64,000 bases of DNA from AR12 sp036265915 (lineage in GTDB: Bacteria > Methylomirabilota > Methylomirabilia > Rokubacteriales > CSP1-6). A program made the translations under genes and the position numbers. Below are positions 8,902 to 16,808 of the stretch, in pieces. The stretch covers positions 1 to 64,000 of the forward strand of contig DATAOC010000070.1 of NCBI GenBank assembly GCA_036265915.1, written 5' to 3'. Every line of letters begins with the position of its first letter. Position 1 is the first letter of the stretch. The notes beneath the pieces are model-generated. The model was given only the letters and a program-made list of their open reading frames with translations. It searched no databases and was not told where the DNA came from.

Positions 8902-9746
8902 GCCACCGCCTCCCGCTGCGCCTTCAGGCGTGCCAGCGCCGCCGCGATCGTCGACGCGTCGCCGCCGGCCACGAGGCGCTCGAAGTCCTCCACGGCCGTG
9001 CGCAGCGTGCGCACGCTGGCCAGGACGGCGTCGCGGTTGTCGAGCAGGATGTCCGTCCACATGGCGGGATCGGAGGCCGCGATGCGCGTCGTGTCCTTGA
9101 ACCCGCGCGCGGCGAACGCGAGCGCCCCGGGCTCGAAGCGCGCCACCGCGTCCATGAGCGCCCACGCCGCCACGTGCGGCAGATGGCTGATAGCGGCCAC
9201 CACACGGTCGTGCGCGGCGGGATCGAGCACGCTGACGCGTGCGCCGAGCGCCTCCCACAGCGCGGTGACGCTCTTCACCGCGTGGGGAGCGCAGGCGTCC
9301 GTCGGCGTGACGATGACGGTGGCGCCGTCGAACAGATCGGCTCGGGCCACGTCGTAGCCGCTCTTCTCGGAGCCCGCCATGGGATGGCTGCCCACGAACG
9401 TACGCGGCGTCGTGGCCGCCAGGCGGTCGGCCGTCTCCGCGATGCCGCGCTTGGTGGACCCGACGTCGGTGACGAGCGCCGTCGGCGACAGCGCCGGCCA
9501 CGCCTCGGCGAGCAATCGCTCGTTGGCGAGCACGGTCGCTGCCAGCACGACCACGTCGGCGTCGCGCACGCCGGCGTCGAGATCCGTCGTCACCCGGTCG
9601 ACGGCGCCCGCGCGCAGCGGAGCCTCGAGCCGCGCACGGTCGCGACCGACGCCGACGATCTCGCGCGCCACCCCTCGGGCGCGCGCGGCCAGGGCGACCG
9701 AGCCGCCCAGGAGCCCGACGCCGACGACGGCGAGCCGTGCGATCAC
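8898..9746 (-). CDS. tyrA: Prephenate dehydrogenase
   Basis: A 282-aa NAD(P)-dependent dehydrogenase of tyrosine synthesis. The Rossmann motif VVGVGLLGGSVALA is at 7-20. DVGSTKR and GSHPMAGSEKSGYDVA are hallmark TyrA segments, the His in SHPMAG being catalytic in the family. HDRVVAAISHLPH lies in the helical dimerisation domain. No chorismate mutase or ACT domain is attached. The start is GTG at 9746, overlapping the hisC stop as GTGA, and it overlaps aroA by 4 bp at the other end. Arogenate rather than prephenate as substrate cannot be excluded. Confidence 0.95.
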   Translation of the reverse strand: MIARLAVVGVGLLGGSVALAARARGVAREIVGVGRDRARLEAPLRAGAVDRVTTDLDAGVRDADVVVLAATVLANERLLAEAWPALSPTALVTDVGSTKRGIAETADRLAATTPRTFVGSHPMAGSEKSGYDVARADLFDGATVIVTPTDACAPHAVKSVTALWEALGARVSVLDPAAHDRVVAAISHLPHVAAWALMDAVARFEPGALAFAARGFKDTTRIAASDPAMWTDILLDNRDAVLASVRTLRTAVEDFERLVAGGDASTIAAALARLKAQREAVA

Positions 9747-10855
9747 GCGGTCGGCTTCCCCAGCACGGTCTTGAGCGCCTTCACGAGGCGCCGGTTTTCC
9801 TGCGGCGTGCCGACCGTCACCCGCAGCGCCGATTCCATGCCGAACGGGGTCATGGGCCGCACGATCACGCCTTCCTTGAGCAGCCGCTGGTAGATGTCGG
9901 AGGCGCTGCGCCCGACGTCGACGAGGATGAAGTTGGCGCGTGAGGGCACGTACTTGACCCCGAGGTTGTTGAACTCGTCGTAGAGATAGTGCCGCCCGGC
10001 TTCGATCATCCGCACGCACTCCAGCACGTGGTTCTCGTCCTCGAGCGCCGCCAGCGCCGCCACCTGCGCCAGCGAGTTCACGTTGAACGGCTGGCGAATC
10101 CGGTTCATCAGCGAGACGGCGTCCGGGTCGGCCAGGCCGTAGCCGACGCGCAGGCCCGCCAGGCTGGCCGCCTTGGAGAACGTGCGGAGCACGATGACCT
10201 TCCGCCCCTGCTTGACGTAGCTCAGCGCGTCGGGGAAGTCGGGGCCCATGGCGAACTCGATGTAGGCCTCGTCGAAGATGACGATGGTGCGCTCGGGCAC
10301 GCGCGCCATGAACGCCTCGACCTCGTCGGCGGTGACCATCGTGGCCGTCGGGTTGTTGGGATTCGCCACGAACACGATCTTGGTCATCGGCGTGATGGCG
10401 CGCGCCATGGCCTCGAGATCCAGGCGGTAGTCCTTCAGCATCACCATCACGCGAATGCCGCCGGCCGCCTGCACGATCATGGGATAGACGACGAACGACG
10501 GGTGCGGCACGATCGCCTCGTCCCCGGGCTTGAGGAACGTCCGCACCGCGAGCTCGATCAGCTCGTTGCTGCCGTTGCCGAGGAACACCTGGTCCTGCGT
10601 GAGACCGTGCTTCTTGGCGATGGCCTGCCGCAGGTAGAAGCCGCTGCCGTCGGGATAGCGGTTGAGCGTACCCAGCGCGGCCGCGATCGCCTTCTGCACA
10701 CGCTCGGAGGGCGCCAGCGGGTTCTCGTTGGAGGCGAGCTTGATGGCGTCGTGCACGCCGTACTCGCGCTCGAGCTCCTCGATGGGCTTGCCGGGCTCAT
10801 AGGGCGCGATCCCCAGGATGTGGGTGTTGGCGAGGGACTCCCACTGCGTGTGCAT
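9743..10855 (-). CDS. hisC: Histidinol-phosphate aminotransferase family protein (possible aromatic aminotransferase)
   Basis: A 370-aa PLP-dependent class I/II aminotransferase of the HisC type. Motifs are KLASNENP (39-46), NPNNPT (165-170), FDEAYIEF (194-201) and the PLP lysine K228 in RTFSKAASLAGLRVGYG. HisC transfers an amino group to imidazole-acetol phosphate. Members lying between pheA and tyrA often also aminate phenylpyruvate or hydroxyphenylpyruvate, or do so exclusively. No other his gene is in this window, which supports the aromatic role. AAGGAG lies just upstream of the ATG, and the gene follows pheA by 13 bp. Confidence 0.9.
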   Translation of the reverse strand: MHTQWESLANTHILGIAPYEPGKPIEELEREYGVHDAIKLASNENPLAPSERVQKAIAAALGTLNRYPDGSGFYLRQAIAKKHGLTQDQVFLGNGSNELIELAVRTFLKPGDEAIVPHPSFVVYPMIVQAAGGIRVMVMLKDYRLDLEAMARAITPMTKIVFVANPNNPTATMVTADEVEAFMARVPERTIVIFDEAYIEFAMGPDFPDALSYVKQGRKVIVLRTFSKAASLAGLRVGYGLADPDAVSLMNRIRQPFNVNSLAQVAALAALEDENHVLECVRMIEAGRHYLYDEFNNLGVKYVPSRANFILVDVGRSASDIYQRLLKEGVIVRPMTPFGMESALRVTVGTPQENRRLVKALKTVLGKPTA

Positions 10856-10868
10856 GCTGTCTCCTTGT

Positions 10869-11930
10869 TTATCCCGCGGGGTACGAGCCCAGAATCTTCA
10901 GGTAGAGCGTGCGTTCCCCGAGCTCTTTCAGTGCAGCGGCCACCGGCGGGGTGTCCTGATGCCCTTCGAAATCGACGAAGATCACATATTCCCACGCCCG
11001 GCTCTTGGCCGGCCGCGACTCGATCTTCGTCAGGTTGATGCCACTCTTCACGAACGGCTCGAGGATCCGGTAGAGCGCGCCCGGCTCGTTGCGCATCGCG
11101 AACAGGATCGACGTCTTGTCCTGGCCGCTGATCCCGCTCGGGCGGCGACCGATGACGAGAAAGCGCGTGGCATTGTGGCGGTTGTCCTCGATGCGCTCGG
11201 CGAGGACGGGCACGCCGTAGAGCTCGCCCGCCAGCGACGAGGCGATCCCGGCCAGCGTCGGATCGCTCACCGCCATCTCCACCGCGGCCGCCGTCGACGA
11301 CGTCTCCTCGGTCGGAACGTCGGGCAGGTGCTGCGCGAGCCAGCCGCGACACTGCGCGAGTCCCTGCGGGTGCGAGAGCACGCGCTTGACCTCGCTCAGC
11401 GAGCCGGCCCGCGAGAGCAGCTGCTGGCCGATCTCCAGATACGCCTCGCCGCAGATCAGCACGTCGGACTCCACCAGCCGGTCGAGGGTGACGTTCACCG
11501 CGCCCTCGGTGCTGTTCTCCACGGGAACCACGCCGAATGCCGCGCGCCCGCGCTCCACCTCGTCGAAGATCTCGCCGATGGAGCGCGTGGGCTTCAGCTC
11601 GGCGGCGGCGCCGAACCGCTCGCGCGCCGCCTGATGCGTGAACGTCGCCTGCGGCCCCAGGTAGGCCACGGCCAGCGGCGCCTCCAGCGTCCGGCAGCTC
11701 GAGAGGATCTCGCGCCAGATCGCGCGCAAGGCCTCGGCGGGCATGGGACCGCCGTTCATCTCGACGAGACGGCGAAGGATGGCGGCCTCCCGCTCCGGGA
11801 CATACGACGGCGCTTCCTGCCGTCGTTTGAGGTCTCCGATCTGAAGGGCGGCCTCGGCGCGCTGGTTGAGGAGGTGGAGGATTTGGTTGTCTAGGTCGTT
11901 GATCCTGGACCGCCAGTCGGCCAGGTTCAT
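10869..11930 (-). CDS. pheA: Bifunctional chorismate mutase/prephenate dehydratase (P-protein)
   Basis: A 353-aa three-part enzyme for phenylalanine synthesis. An AroQ-type chorismate mutase helix bundle spans about 1-85 (WRSRINDLDNQILHLLNQRA...KRRQEAPSYVPERE). Prephenate dehydratase spans about 92-275 (YLGPQATFTHQAA, GVVPVENSTEGAV, and HNATRFLVIGR including the TRF triad). A C-terminal ACT domain begins near 280, with GALYRILEPFVKSGINLTKIESRP forming the Phe-binding region. I chose the ATG at 11930: it has an AGGAG Shine-Dalgarno, whereas the upstream in-frame ATG at 11969 overlaps the -10 hexamer. It is the first gene of the aromatic operon. Confidence 0.97.
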   Translation of the reverse strand: MNLADWRSRINDLDNQILHLLNQRAEAALQIGDLKRRQEAPSYVPEREAAILRRLVEMNGGPMPAEALRAIWREILSSCRTLEAPLAVAYLGPQATFTHQAARERFGAAAELKPTRSIGEIFDEVERGRAAFGVVPVENSTEGAVNVTLDRLVESDVLICGEAYLEIGQQLLSRAGSLSEVKRVLSHPQGLAQCRGWLAQHLPDVPTEETSSTAAAVEMAVSDPTLAGIASSLAGELYGVPVLAERIEDNRHNATRFLVIGRRPSGISGQDKTSILFAMRNEPGALYRILEPFVKSGINLTKIESRPAKSRAWEYVIFVDFEGHQDTPPVAAALKELGERTLYLKILGSYPAG

Positions 11931-11967
11931 AAAGACTCCTGCTCCCACGGCTTCGAGAGTACCGCGC

Positions 11968-11997
11968 ATTATATGCCGATGTGTTCAGCGACCGCAA
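11968..11997 (-). promoter_or_regulatory. Sigma-70-type promoter for the pheA-hisC-tyrA-aroA-cmk-rpsA transcript
   Basis: A perfect TATAAT on the minus strand (11973-11968) is preceded by TTGCGG (11997-11992) at 18-bp spacing. The leader to the pheA ATG is only about 30 nt, so no leader peptide or attenuator fits between them. Confidence 0.65.
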
Positions 11998-12023
11998 CGC
12001 CGCTTCATTCACGGCGCGGGTTG

Positions 12024-12042
12024 CCGCCGGCGGACGCGGCGG
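12024..12042 (-). terminator. Possible GC hairpin after rluB (no T tract)
   Basis: Immediately 3' of the rluB stop, CCGCCG and CGGCGG form a 6-bp perfect stem with a 7-nt loop. No run of T follows on the minus strand, so this is at best a weak or factor-assisted terminator. It would separate the scp/rluB transcript from the pheA promoter just downstream. Confidence 0.3.
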
Positions 12043-12768
12043 TCAGCGACCCGCCGCTGCGCGCAACGCCGTCACCTCGCGCGGGCTGAGCGCCCGGTGG
12101 GCGCCGCGCGCCAGGTCGCCGAGCGTCACCGGGCCGAAGGCGACGCGGCGCAGGCGATGGACGGGGTGGCCGAGCGCCTCGCAGAAGCGCTTGACCTCGT
12201 GCTTGCGGCCCTCGGTGAACGTCAGCCGCAGCAGCGTCGTCATGCCCACCGGCCGCACGAGCTCGACCGCCGTTGGCACCGCGGGACCGTCGTCGAGGGT
12301 GACACCGCGGCGCCAGCGCCCGAGGTCGCCGCCGCTCACCGTGCCGCGAACCTCGGCCTCGTACACGCGCGGCAGCGCGTAGCGCGGGTGCAGCAGCCGG
12401 TGCGTGAGCTCGCCGTCGTTGGTCATGAGCAGCACGCCCTCGACGTCCCAGTCCAGGCGGCCGACGGGATAGAGGCGTGCGCGCACGTCGCGGACGAGAT
12501 CCGCGACGGTGGGGCGGCCGCGCGGGTCGGTCACGGTGGTGACGTACCCGCTCGGCTTGTGCAGGAGCACGTAGTGCTTGCGCTCGGCATGCGGCAGCGG
12601 CGCGCCGCGCAGCGCGATGATGTCGACGTCGGGATCGGCGAGCGTGGCGAGATCACGCGTCACCACGCCGTTGACGCTGACGTGGCCGTCCGCGATGAGC
12701 CGGTCAGCTCCCCGCCGGCTGCTCAGCCCCGCCTGCGCCAGGATCTTGTTCAGCCTCAGCTTCGGCAT
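12043..12768 (-). CDS. rluB: RluB/RsuA-family 23S/16S rRNA pseudouridine synthase
   Basis: A 241-aa pseudouridine synthase. The N-terminal S4 RNA-binding domain (LRLNKILAQAGLSSRRGADR, 4-23; then ADGHVSVNG) is followed by the catalytic domain. The family box reads GRLDWDVEGVLLMTNDG, with the catalytic Asp in G-R-L-D; the usual Thr/Ser and Leu two and four residues before the LL pair are Val here. LLHKPSGYVTT and EGRKHEVKRF also fit RluB. RluB modifies U2605 of 23S rRNA in E. coli, but the target here is inferred. The gene starts inside scpB with a 65-bp overlap, a frequent arrangement of these two genes. Confidence 0.92.
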   Translation of the reverse strand: MPKLRLNKILAQAGLSSRRGADRLIADGHVSVNGVVTRDLATLADPDVDIIALRGAPLPHAERKHYVLLHKPSGYVTTVTDPRGRPTVADLVRDVRARLYPVGRLDWDVEGVLLMTNDGELTHRLLHPRYALPRVYEAEVRGTVSGGDLGRWRRGVTLDDGPAVPTAVELVRPVGMTTLLRLTFTEGRKHEVKRFCEALGHPVHRLRRVAFGPVTLGDLARGAHRALSPREVTALRAAAGR

Positions 12769-13312
12769 GCACCGCCCCGGCCGGCACCAGCTCGGGAATG
12801 ACCAGCTCGCCGTCGATCTTCGGCAGGTCGCCGACGTCGCGCAGCCCGAAGGCGACGAGGAATTCGCGCGTCGTCTCGTACACGAACGGCCGCCCGGGCG
12901 CGTCCTTGCGGCCGGCGATCCGCACGAGCCGCCGCTCGAGCAGGTTGTCGAGCGTCGCCTCGGAATTGACGCCGCGGACGGCGTCGATCTCCGGCCGGGA
13001 CACGGGCTGCTTGTAGGCCACGATCGCGAGCGTCTCCAGGCCCGGCCGCGACAGGCGCACGCGCGTGCGCGCGCGTGCCAGCCGCACCAGCCACGGCGCC
13101 AGCTCCGGCCGGGTGACCATGCGATAGCCCCCGGCGACTTCCATGATGGCGAGGCCGCGGCCGTCGGCCTCGTAGCGCTCGGTCAGCGCCTCCACGAGCT
13201 CGCGGGCGGCGTCGGTGCTCTCGAGGTCCAGGACCTCGCGGATGCGATCGGCCTCGAGCGGCGCGTCCGACGCGAACAGCAGGCCCTCGACCACGTCAAT
13301 CGGGTTGGGCAC
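12704..13312 (-). CDS. scpB: Segregation and condensation protein ScpB
   Basis: A 202-aa kleisin-interacting winged-helix protein (KITE family), partner of ScpA and SMC in the condensin complex that compacts and separates chromosomes. VVEGLLFASDAPLEADRIRE is the first winged helix, and LETLAIVAYKQPVSRPEIDAVRGV with LDNLLERRLVRIAGR is the second, both strongly diagnostic. The Ala/Glu-rich tail after about 175 lies within the region overlapping rluB. The start is GTG at 13312, overlapping the end of scpA by 17 bp. The SMC subunit is encoded elsewhere in the window (50.5-54.1 kb). Confidence 0.96.
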   Translation of the reverse strand: MPNPIDVVEGLLFASDAPLEADRIREVLDLESTDAARELVEALTERYEADGRGLAIMEVAGGYRMVTRPELAPWLVRLARARTRVRLSRPGLETLAIVAYKQPVSRPEIDAVRGVNSEATLDNLLERRLVRIAGRKDAPGRPFVYETTREFLVAFGLRDVGDLPKIDGELVIPELVPAGAVHAEAEAEQDPGAGGAEQPAGS

Positions 13313-14060
13313 TCGGTGTCTCCCCCATCGCCGGCGAGCTCGCCTGGCGCTCGATCACGATGTCCCCGAACAGCTCCGTCTGCTGCGTCCTGACACGGCC
13401 CTGGCGGACGAGCTCGAGCACGGCGAGCAGCGTCACCACGACCTCCGACCGCGTCCGCTCGCCGCCCGCGAGCGAGGAGAAGAGCATCGACCACGTGTCA
13501 CGCAGGACGGAGAGGATCTCCGTCATGCGCTCGAGGACCGAGGGCGGATTCGCCTCCACCTCCCGTGGCCGCGCCCGCTTCTGCTCCTCGATGAGCCGCT
13601 TCATGGCGCGCTCGAGCCAGTCGATGCTGAGGTCCACCAGCGGCAGCTCGTCGACGTCCGGCAGCGTCGCGCCGGGACGGCCCCAGATGAGCGCCATCTC
13701 CGCCTCGCGCGCGGCGAGCCAGGCGCCCTGTGACTTCACGCGCGCGTACTCGCGCAGCCGATCCTCGAGCTCCTGCTTGAGCGCCAGCGCCTCGTCGTCG
13801 AGCTGCTCCTCGTCCTCGTCCGGTGGCACGAGCAGCCGGGACTTGAGGTAGATCAGGGTCGCCGCCATCACCAGGTAGGCGCCGGCCGTCTCCAGATCGC
13901 GGAAGTCCATGGCCTCGAGATGCGCCAGGTACTGGTCCGTGATCGACCGCAGCGGCAGCGCGGCCAGGTCGATCTCGTTCGTGCGGCACAGATGCAGGAG
14001 CAGATCGAACGGCCCCTCGAAGGAGCCGACACGCAGCGTGAGGTCCGTGGTCGTCGTCAT
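13296..14060 (-). CDS. scpA: Segregation and condensation protein ScpA
   Basis: A 254-aa kleisin subunit that bridges the SMC heads. The N-terminal FEGPFDLLLHLCRTNEIDLA and YLVMAATLIYLKSRLLVP are the diagnostic SMC-neck-binding helices. An acidic stretch (DEDEEQLDD) and a variable linker follow. The C-terminal winged helix VVVTLLAVLELVRQGRVRTQQ would bind the SMC cap. The start at ATG 14060 follows from an ATGA overlap with the trpS stop. The same frame stays open upstream within trpS, but that translation has no family similarity. Confidence 0.96.
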   Translation of the reverse strand: MTTTTDLTLRVGSFEGPFDLLLHLCRTNEIDLAALPLRSITDQYLAHLEAMDFRDLETAGAYLVMAATLIYLKSRLLVPPDEDEEQLDDEALALKQELEDRLREYARVKSQGAWLAAREAEMALIWGRPGATLPDVDELPLVDLSIDWLERAMKRLIEEQKRARPREVEANPPSVLERMTEILSVLRDTWSMLFSSLAGGERTRSEVVVTLLAVLELVRQGRVRTQQTELFGDIVIERQASSPAMGETPSAQPD

Positions 14061-15043
14061 GGCAGCAGGTGCACCGCGTCGCGCACCTCGGCCATCGTCT
14101 GCGCGGCCACCGCGCGTGCCCGGCGCGAGCCGTCGACGAGGATGTCCCTGATGGCCTGCGGCTTCTCGGCGAACGCCTGGCGGCGCTCGCGGACCTGCTG
14201 GAGCGGCGGCAGCATGTGTTTCAGCAGAACCTCCTTGCAGTCGAGGCAGCCGATCCCCGCCGTCCGGCAGCCGGTGGCGCAGTACTCGCGGTCGGCGGCC
14301 GGCGTGAAGATCTTGTGGAGGTCGAACACCGGACAGATGTCCGGGTTGCCGGGGTCGCTGCGGCGCTTGCGCGCCGGGTCCGTCATCATCGGCCGCACCT
14401 TCTGCCGGATCACCTCCGGCGGATCGGCCAGCTCGATCACGTTGCCGTAGGACTTCGACATCTTGCGGCCGTCCGTCCCCGGCACCTTCGGAATCTCGGT
14501 GAGCTTGGCGTCCGGCTCGGGGAAGACGCTGCCCCACGTGTTGTTGAAGCGGCGCGCGACCTCGCGCGTCAGCTCCACGTGGGGCACTTGATCGATGCCC
14601 ACCGGCACCCACCGCGCCTTGTACATGAGGATGTCGGCGGACTGCAGCAGCGGGTAGCCGAGCAGCCCGTACGAAGGCGAGGCGATTTCCTGCTGCTCGA
14701 TGCGCTCCTTGTAGGTCGGCACGCGCTCGAGCCAGCCGACCGGTGTCACCATGGAGAACAGCAGGTGCAGCTCGGCGTGCTCGGGCACGAGCGACTGGAT
14801 GAACAGCGTCGAGCGCGCCGGGTCGAGGCCGGCACCGAGCCAGTCGGCGGCCATCTCGATGGTGTTCTGCGGCACCTCCTGCGTGTCCGTGCGATCGGTG
14901 AGCACGTGCCAGTCCGCGGAGAAGAAGAAGCAGTCGTAGTCGTCCTGCAGCTTCACCCAGTTGGCGAGAGCACCGAGATAGTTGCCGAGGTGCAGGCGCC
15001 CGCTCGGGCGCATTCCCGACAGCACGCGGTCCTTCGTGGCCAT
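14057..15043 (-). CDS. trpS: Tryptophanyl-tRNA synthetase, with four-Cys putative iron-sulfur motif
   Basis: A 328-aa class Ic synthetase charging tRNA-Trp. The HIGH-like motif is PSGRLHLGN (13-21) and the KMSKS loop is at 194-198. Residues 237-269 carry C237-x21-C259-x6-C266-x2-C269 (plus C255), close to the cysteine pattern that binds a [4Fe-4S] cluster in Thermotoga maritima TrpRS. Many TrpRS lack these cysteines. The start at ATG 15043 gives the canonical MATKDRVLSGMRPSG and shares one base with the preceding gene's stop; seven more in-frame codons upstream are unlikely. The gene lies between the LPS core genes and scpA. Confidence 0.96.
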   Translation of the reverse strand: MATKDRVLSGMRPSGRLHLGNYLGALANWVKLQDDYDCFFFSADWHVLTDRTDTQEVPQNTIEMAADWLGAGLDPARSTLFIQSLVPEHAELHLLFSMVTPVGWLERVPTYKERIEQQEIASPSYGLLGYPLLQSADILMYKARWVPVGIDQVPHVELTREVARRFNNTWGSVFPEPDAKLTEIPKVPGTDGRKMSKSYGNVIELADPPEVIRQKVRPMMTDPARKRRSDPGNPDICPVFDLHKIFTPAADREYCATGCRTAGIGCLDCKEVLLKHMLPPLQQVRERRQAFAEKPQAIRDILVDGSRRARAVAAQTMAEVRDAVHLLP

Positions 15044-15795
15044 CACCTCGTCGTCCTCTCCCACACCTTGGCGCAGCGGATCAGCACATAGTACGCATAC
15101 AGCGCGGCGACAAGGAACCCCCGCCCGCCGTCGAGGAAGCCGCCGCGGACGACGTACATGCCGACGAACCGGCCCAGCGGCCGCAGCACGAAGTCCCAGG
15201 CGTGGACGCGTCGGCCCCGCGCCACCCAGTCCTCAGCCGCGAGCGTCGCGTAGCGCTCGGCGCGCGCGAGGAAGTCCGCGACGTCGCGATAGGACCGGTG
15301 CTCGAGATGGCCGGCGAGCCGACCGACGGCGCCGTCGACGCCGACGGACTCGTGGACGGCGCGCGCGCCGAAGCGACCGCGGCCGCGGCGGAACAGGCGC
15401 AGCTGCCAGTCGGGATAGAGCCCGCCGTGGCGCATCCAGCGTCCCCAGAAGACGTTTCGCCGCGGGACCTGGTAGCCGTCGAGCGGCCCGTCGGCGGCCA
15501 GGACGCGCTCGATGTCGGCGCGCAGCGCGGCGGACACGTTCTCGTCGGCGTCGAGCGACAGCACCCAGGCGGAACGCGCGAGGTCGAGGCCGAAGTTCTT
15601 CTGCGCGGCATAACCCGGCCACGGCCGCACCACGACGTGGTCGGTGAGCTCGCGCGCGATGGTGGCCGTCTTGTCCTCGGACTCCGCGTCGACGACGATG
15701 AGCTCGTCGGCCCACGCCACCGACTCCAGACACGCGCGGATGCGGTCCTCCTCGTTGCGGGTGATGACGACGACGGAAAGGCGCGGTGACGTCAC
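15043..15795 (-). CDS. GT2 glycosyltransferase, WaaE/LgtF-like (LPS core)
   Basis: A 250-aa GT-A fold family 2 glycosyltransferase. LSVVVITRNEEDRIRACLES, WADELIVVDAESEDKT, GYAAQKNFGLDLA and LSLDADE (the nucleotide/metal-binding D-x-D) match the WaaE/LgtF group, which adds glucose to heptose I of the LPS core. A basic, hydrophobic C-terminal region (RFVGMYVVRGGFLDG, then LVAALYAYYVLI) suggests membrane association. The GTG start at 15795 overlaps the end of the heptosyltransferase gene by 4 bp. Donor and acceptor are inferred from context. Confidence 0.88.
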   Translation of the reverse strand: MTSPRLSVVVITRNEEDRIRACLESVAWADELIVVDAESEDKTATIARELTDHVVVRPWPGYAAQKNFGLDLARSAWVLSLDADENVSAALRADIERVLAADGPLDGYQVPRRNVFWGRWMRHGGLYPDWQLRLFRRGRGRFGARAVHESVGVDGAVGRLAGHLEHRSYRDVADFLARAERYATLAAEDWVARGRRVHAWDFVLRPLGRFVGMYVVRGGFLDGGRGFLVAALYAYYVLIRCAKVWERTTR

Positions 15796-16808
15796 GCGCC
15801 GAGCGCCTCGCACACGGCGGCCGCGACCGAGGCGACCGTGATGGAGGTCATGCGGCCGTCGGCGGCCGACACCGTGCGATGGATGGCGCCATAGGGGCCA
15901 TTGCGCGCCGCGGACGTCGGCCCGTACAGTCCCACGCAGGGCGTGCCAACGGCCGCCGCCACGTGGAGCGGCCCCGTGTCGGCGGCCACGACGACGCTCG
16001 CGCGGCGCACGACCGCGACCATATCGTCGATGTCGGTCGCCGGCGCCAGCACCGCGCCGGGCGCCTCCGCGATCGCGCGGGCCGCCGCCTCTTCGCCGGG
16101 ACCCCAGAGCACGAGCACGCGCGCGGCGCGCTCGTCGGCGAGCCAGCGTCCGAGCTCGACGAAGCGCGAGACGGGCCAGCGCTTGACCGGCTTGCCGGCG
16201 CCTGGATTGAGCACCACCAGGCGGTCGCGCGCCTTCAGACCGCTCGCGCCGAAGAAGTCCTCCACTCGCTGCTCCGCCGCCTCGGCGGTCGGCACGCGGA
16301 ACGCCGGCGGCTGCGGCGGGGCCACGCCGAGCGGCTGCAGCAGGGCCAGGCACTGCTCGACGACGTGGCGCGCGGAGGACGGCGGCGTGACTCGCCGATT
16401 GGTGAAGAGCGCCGCGAGCGGCTCGCGACAGGCGCCGGCAGCGAAGCCGATGCGAAGGCGCGCGCCGGTGGCCGCGACCACGACGCCCGACTTCACGAGA
16501 CCCTGCAGGTCGAGCGCGACGTCGAAGCGGCTCGCGCGCAGCTCCCGCCGGAGCCCATTGAGCGTGCGCGCCACTGCGAGCAGCGCGCGCGGTGTCCGCG
16601 CGTGGCGCCAGGCGTGCGTGTCCACGGTGACGACGCGATGCAGCCGCGGATGGTCCCGCAGCAGCGGCGCCTGCCGGCGCTCCACCACCCAGGTGATGCG
16701 CGCGCCCGGGATGGCGTCCGCGAGCGCCTCCACCACCGGCGTGGCGTGCACCACGTCGCCGAGGGCCGACAGCTTCACGACGGCGATCGCGCGCGGCGCC
16801 GGCGTCAC
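15792..16808 (-). CDS. waaC: GT9 LPS heptosyltransferase (WaaC/heptosyltransferase I-like)
   Basis: A 338-aa family 9 GT-B glycosyltransferase that transfers L,D-heptose from ADP-heptose, here probably to Kdo of lipid A. The N-terminal IAVVKLSALGDVVHATPVV and FDVALDLQGLVKSG are typical WaaC segments, in which the Asp of SALGD acts as base. The C-terminal LNPGAGKPVKRWP and VVAADTGPLHVAAAVGTPCVGLYGPT form the nucleotide-sugar site. The GTG start overlaps rfaE2 by 4 bp. A second GT9 gene at 23.4-24.4 kb is the likely heptosyltransferase II. Assignment of I versus II rests on motif similarity and is not certain. Confidence 0.88.
   Translation of the reverse strand: MTPAPRAIAVVKLSALGDVVHATPVVEALADAIPGARITWVVERRQAPLLRDHPRLHRVVTVDTHAWRHARTPRALLAVARTLNGLRRELRASRFDVALDLQGLVKSGVVVAATGARLRIGFAAGACREPLAALFTNRRVTPPSSARHVVEQCLALLQPLGVAPPQPPAFRVPTAEAAEQRVEDFFGASGLKARDRLVVLNPGAGKPVKRWPVSRFVELGRWLADERAARVLVLWGPGEEAAARAIAEAPGAVLAPATDIDDMVAVVRRASVVVAADTGPLHVAAAVGTPCVGLYGPTSAARNGPYGAIHRTVSAADGRMTSITVASVAAAVCEALGA

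Noticed and set aside
11930..11969. Upstream ATG for pheA (13 extra residues)
   Set aside because: It overlaps the TATAAT box and lacks a Shine-Dalgarno; ATG 11930 has AGGAG.
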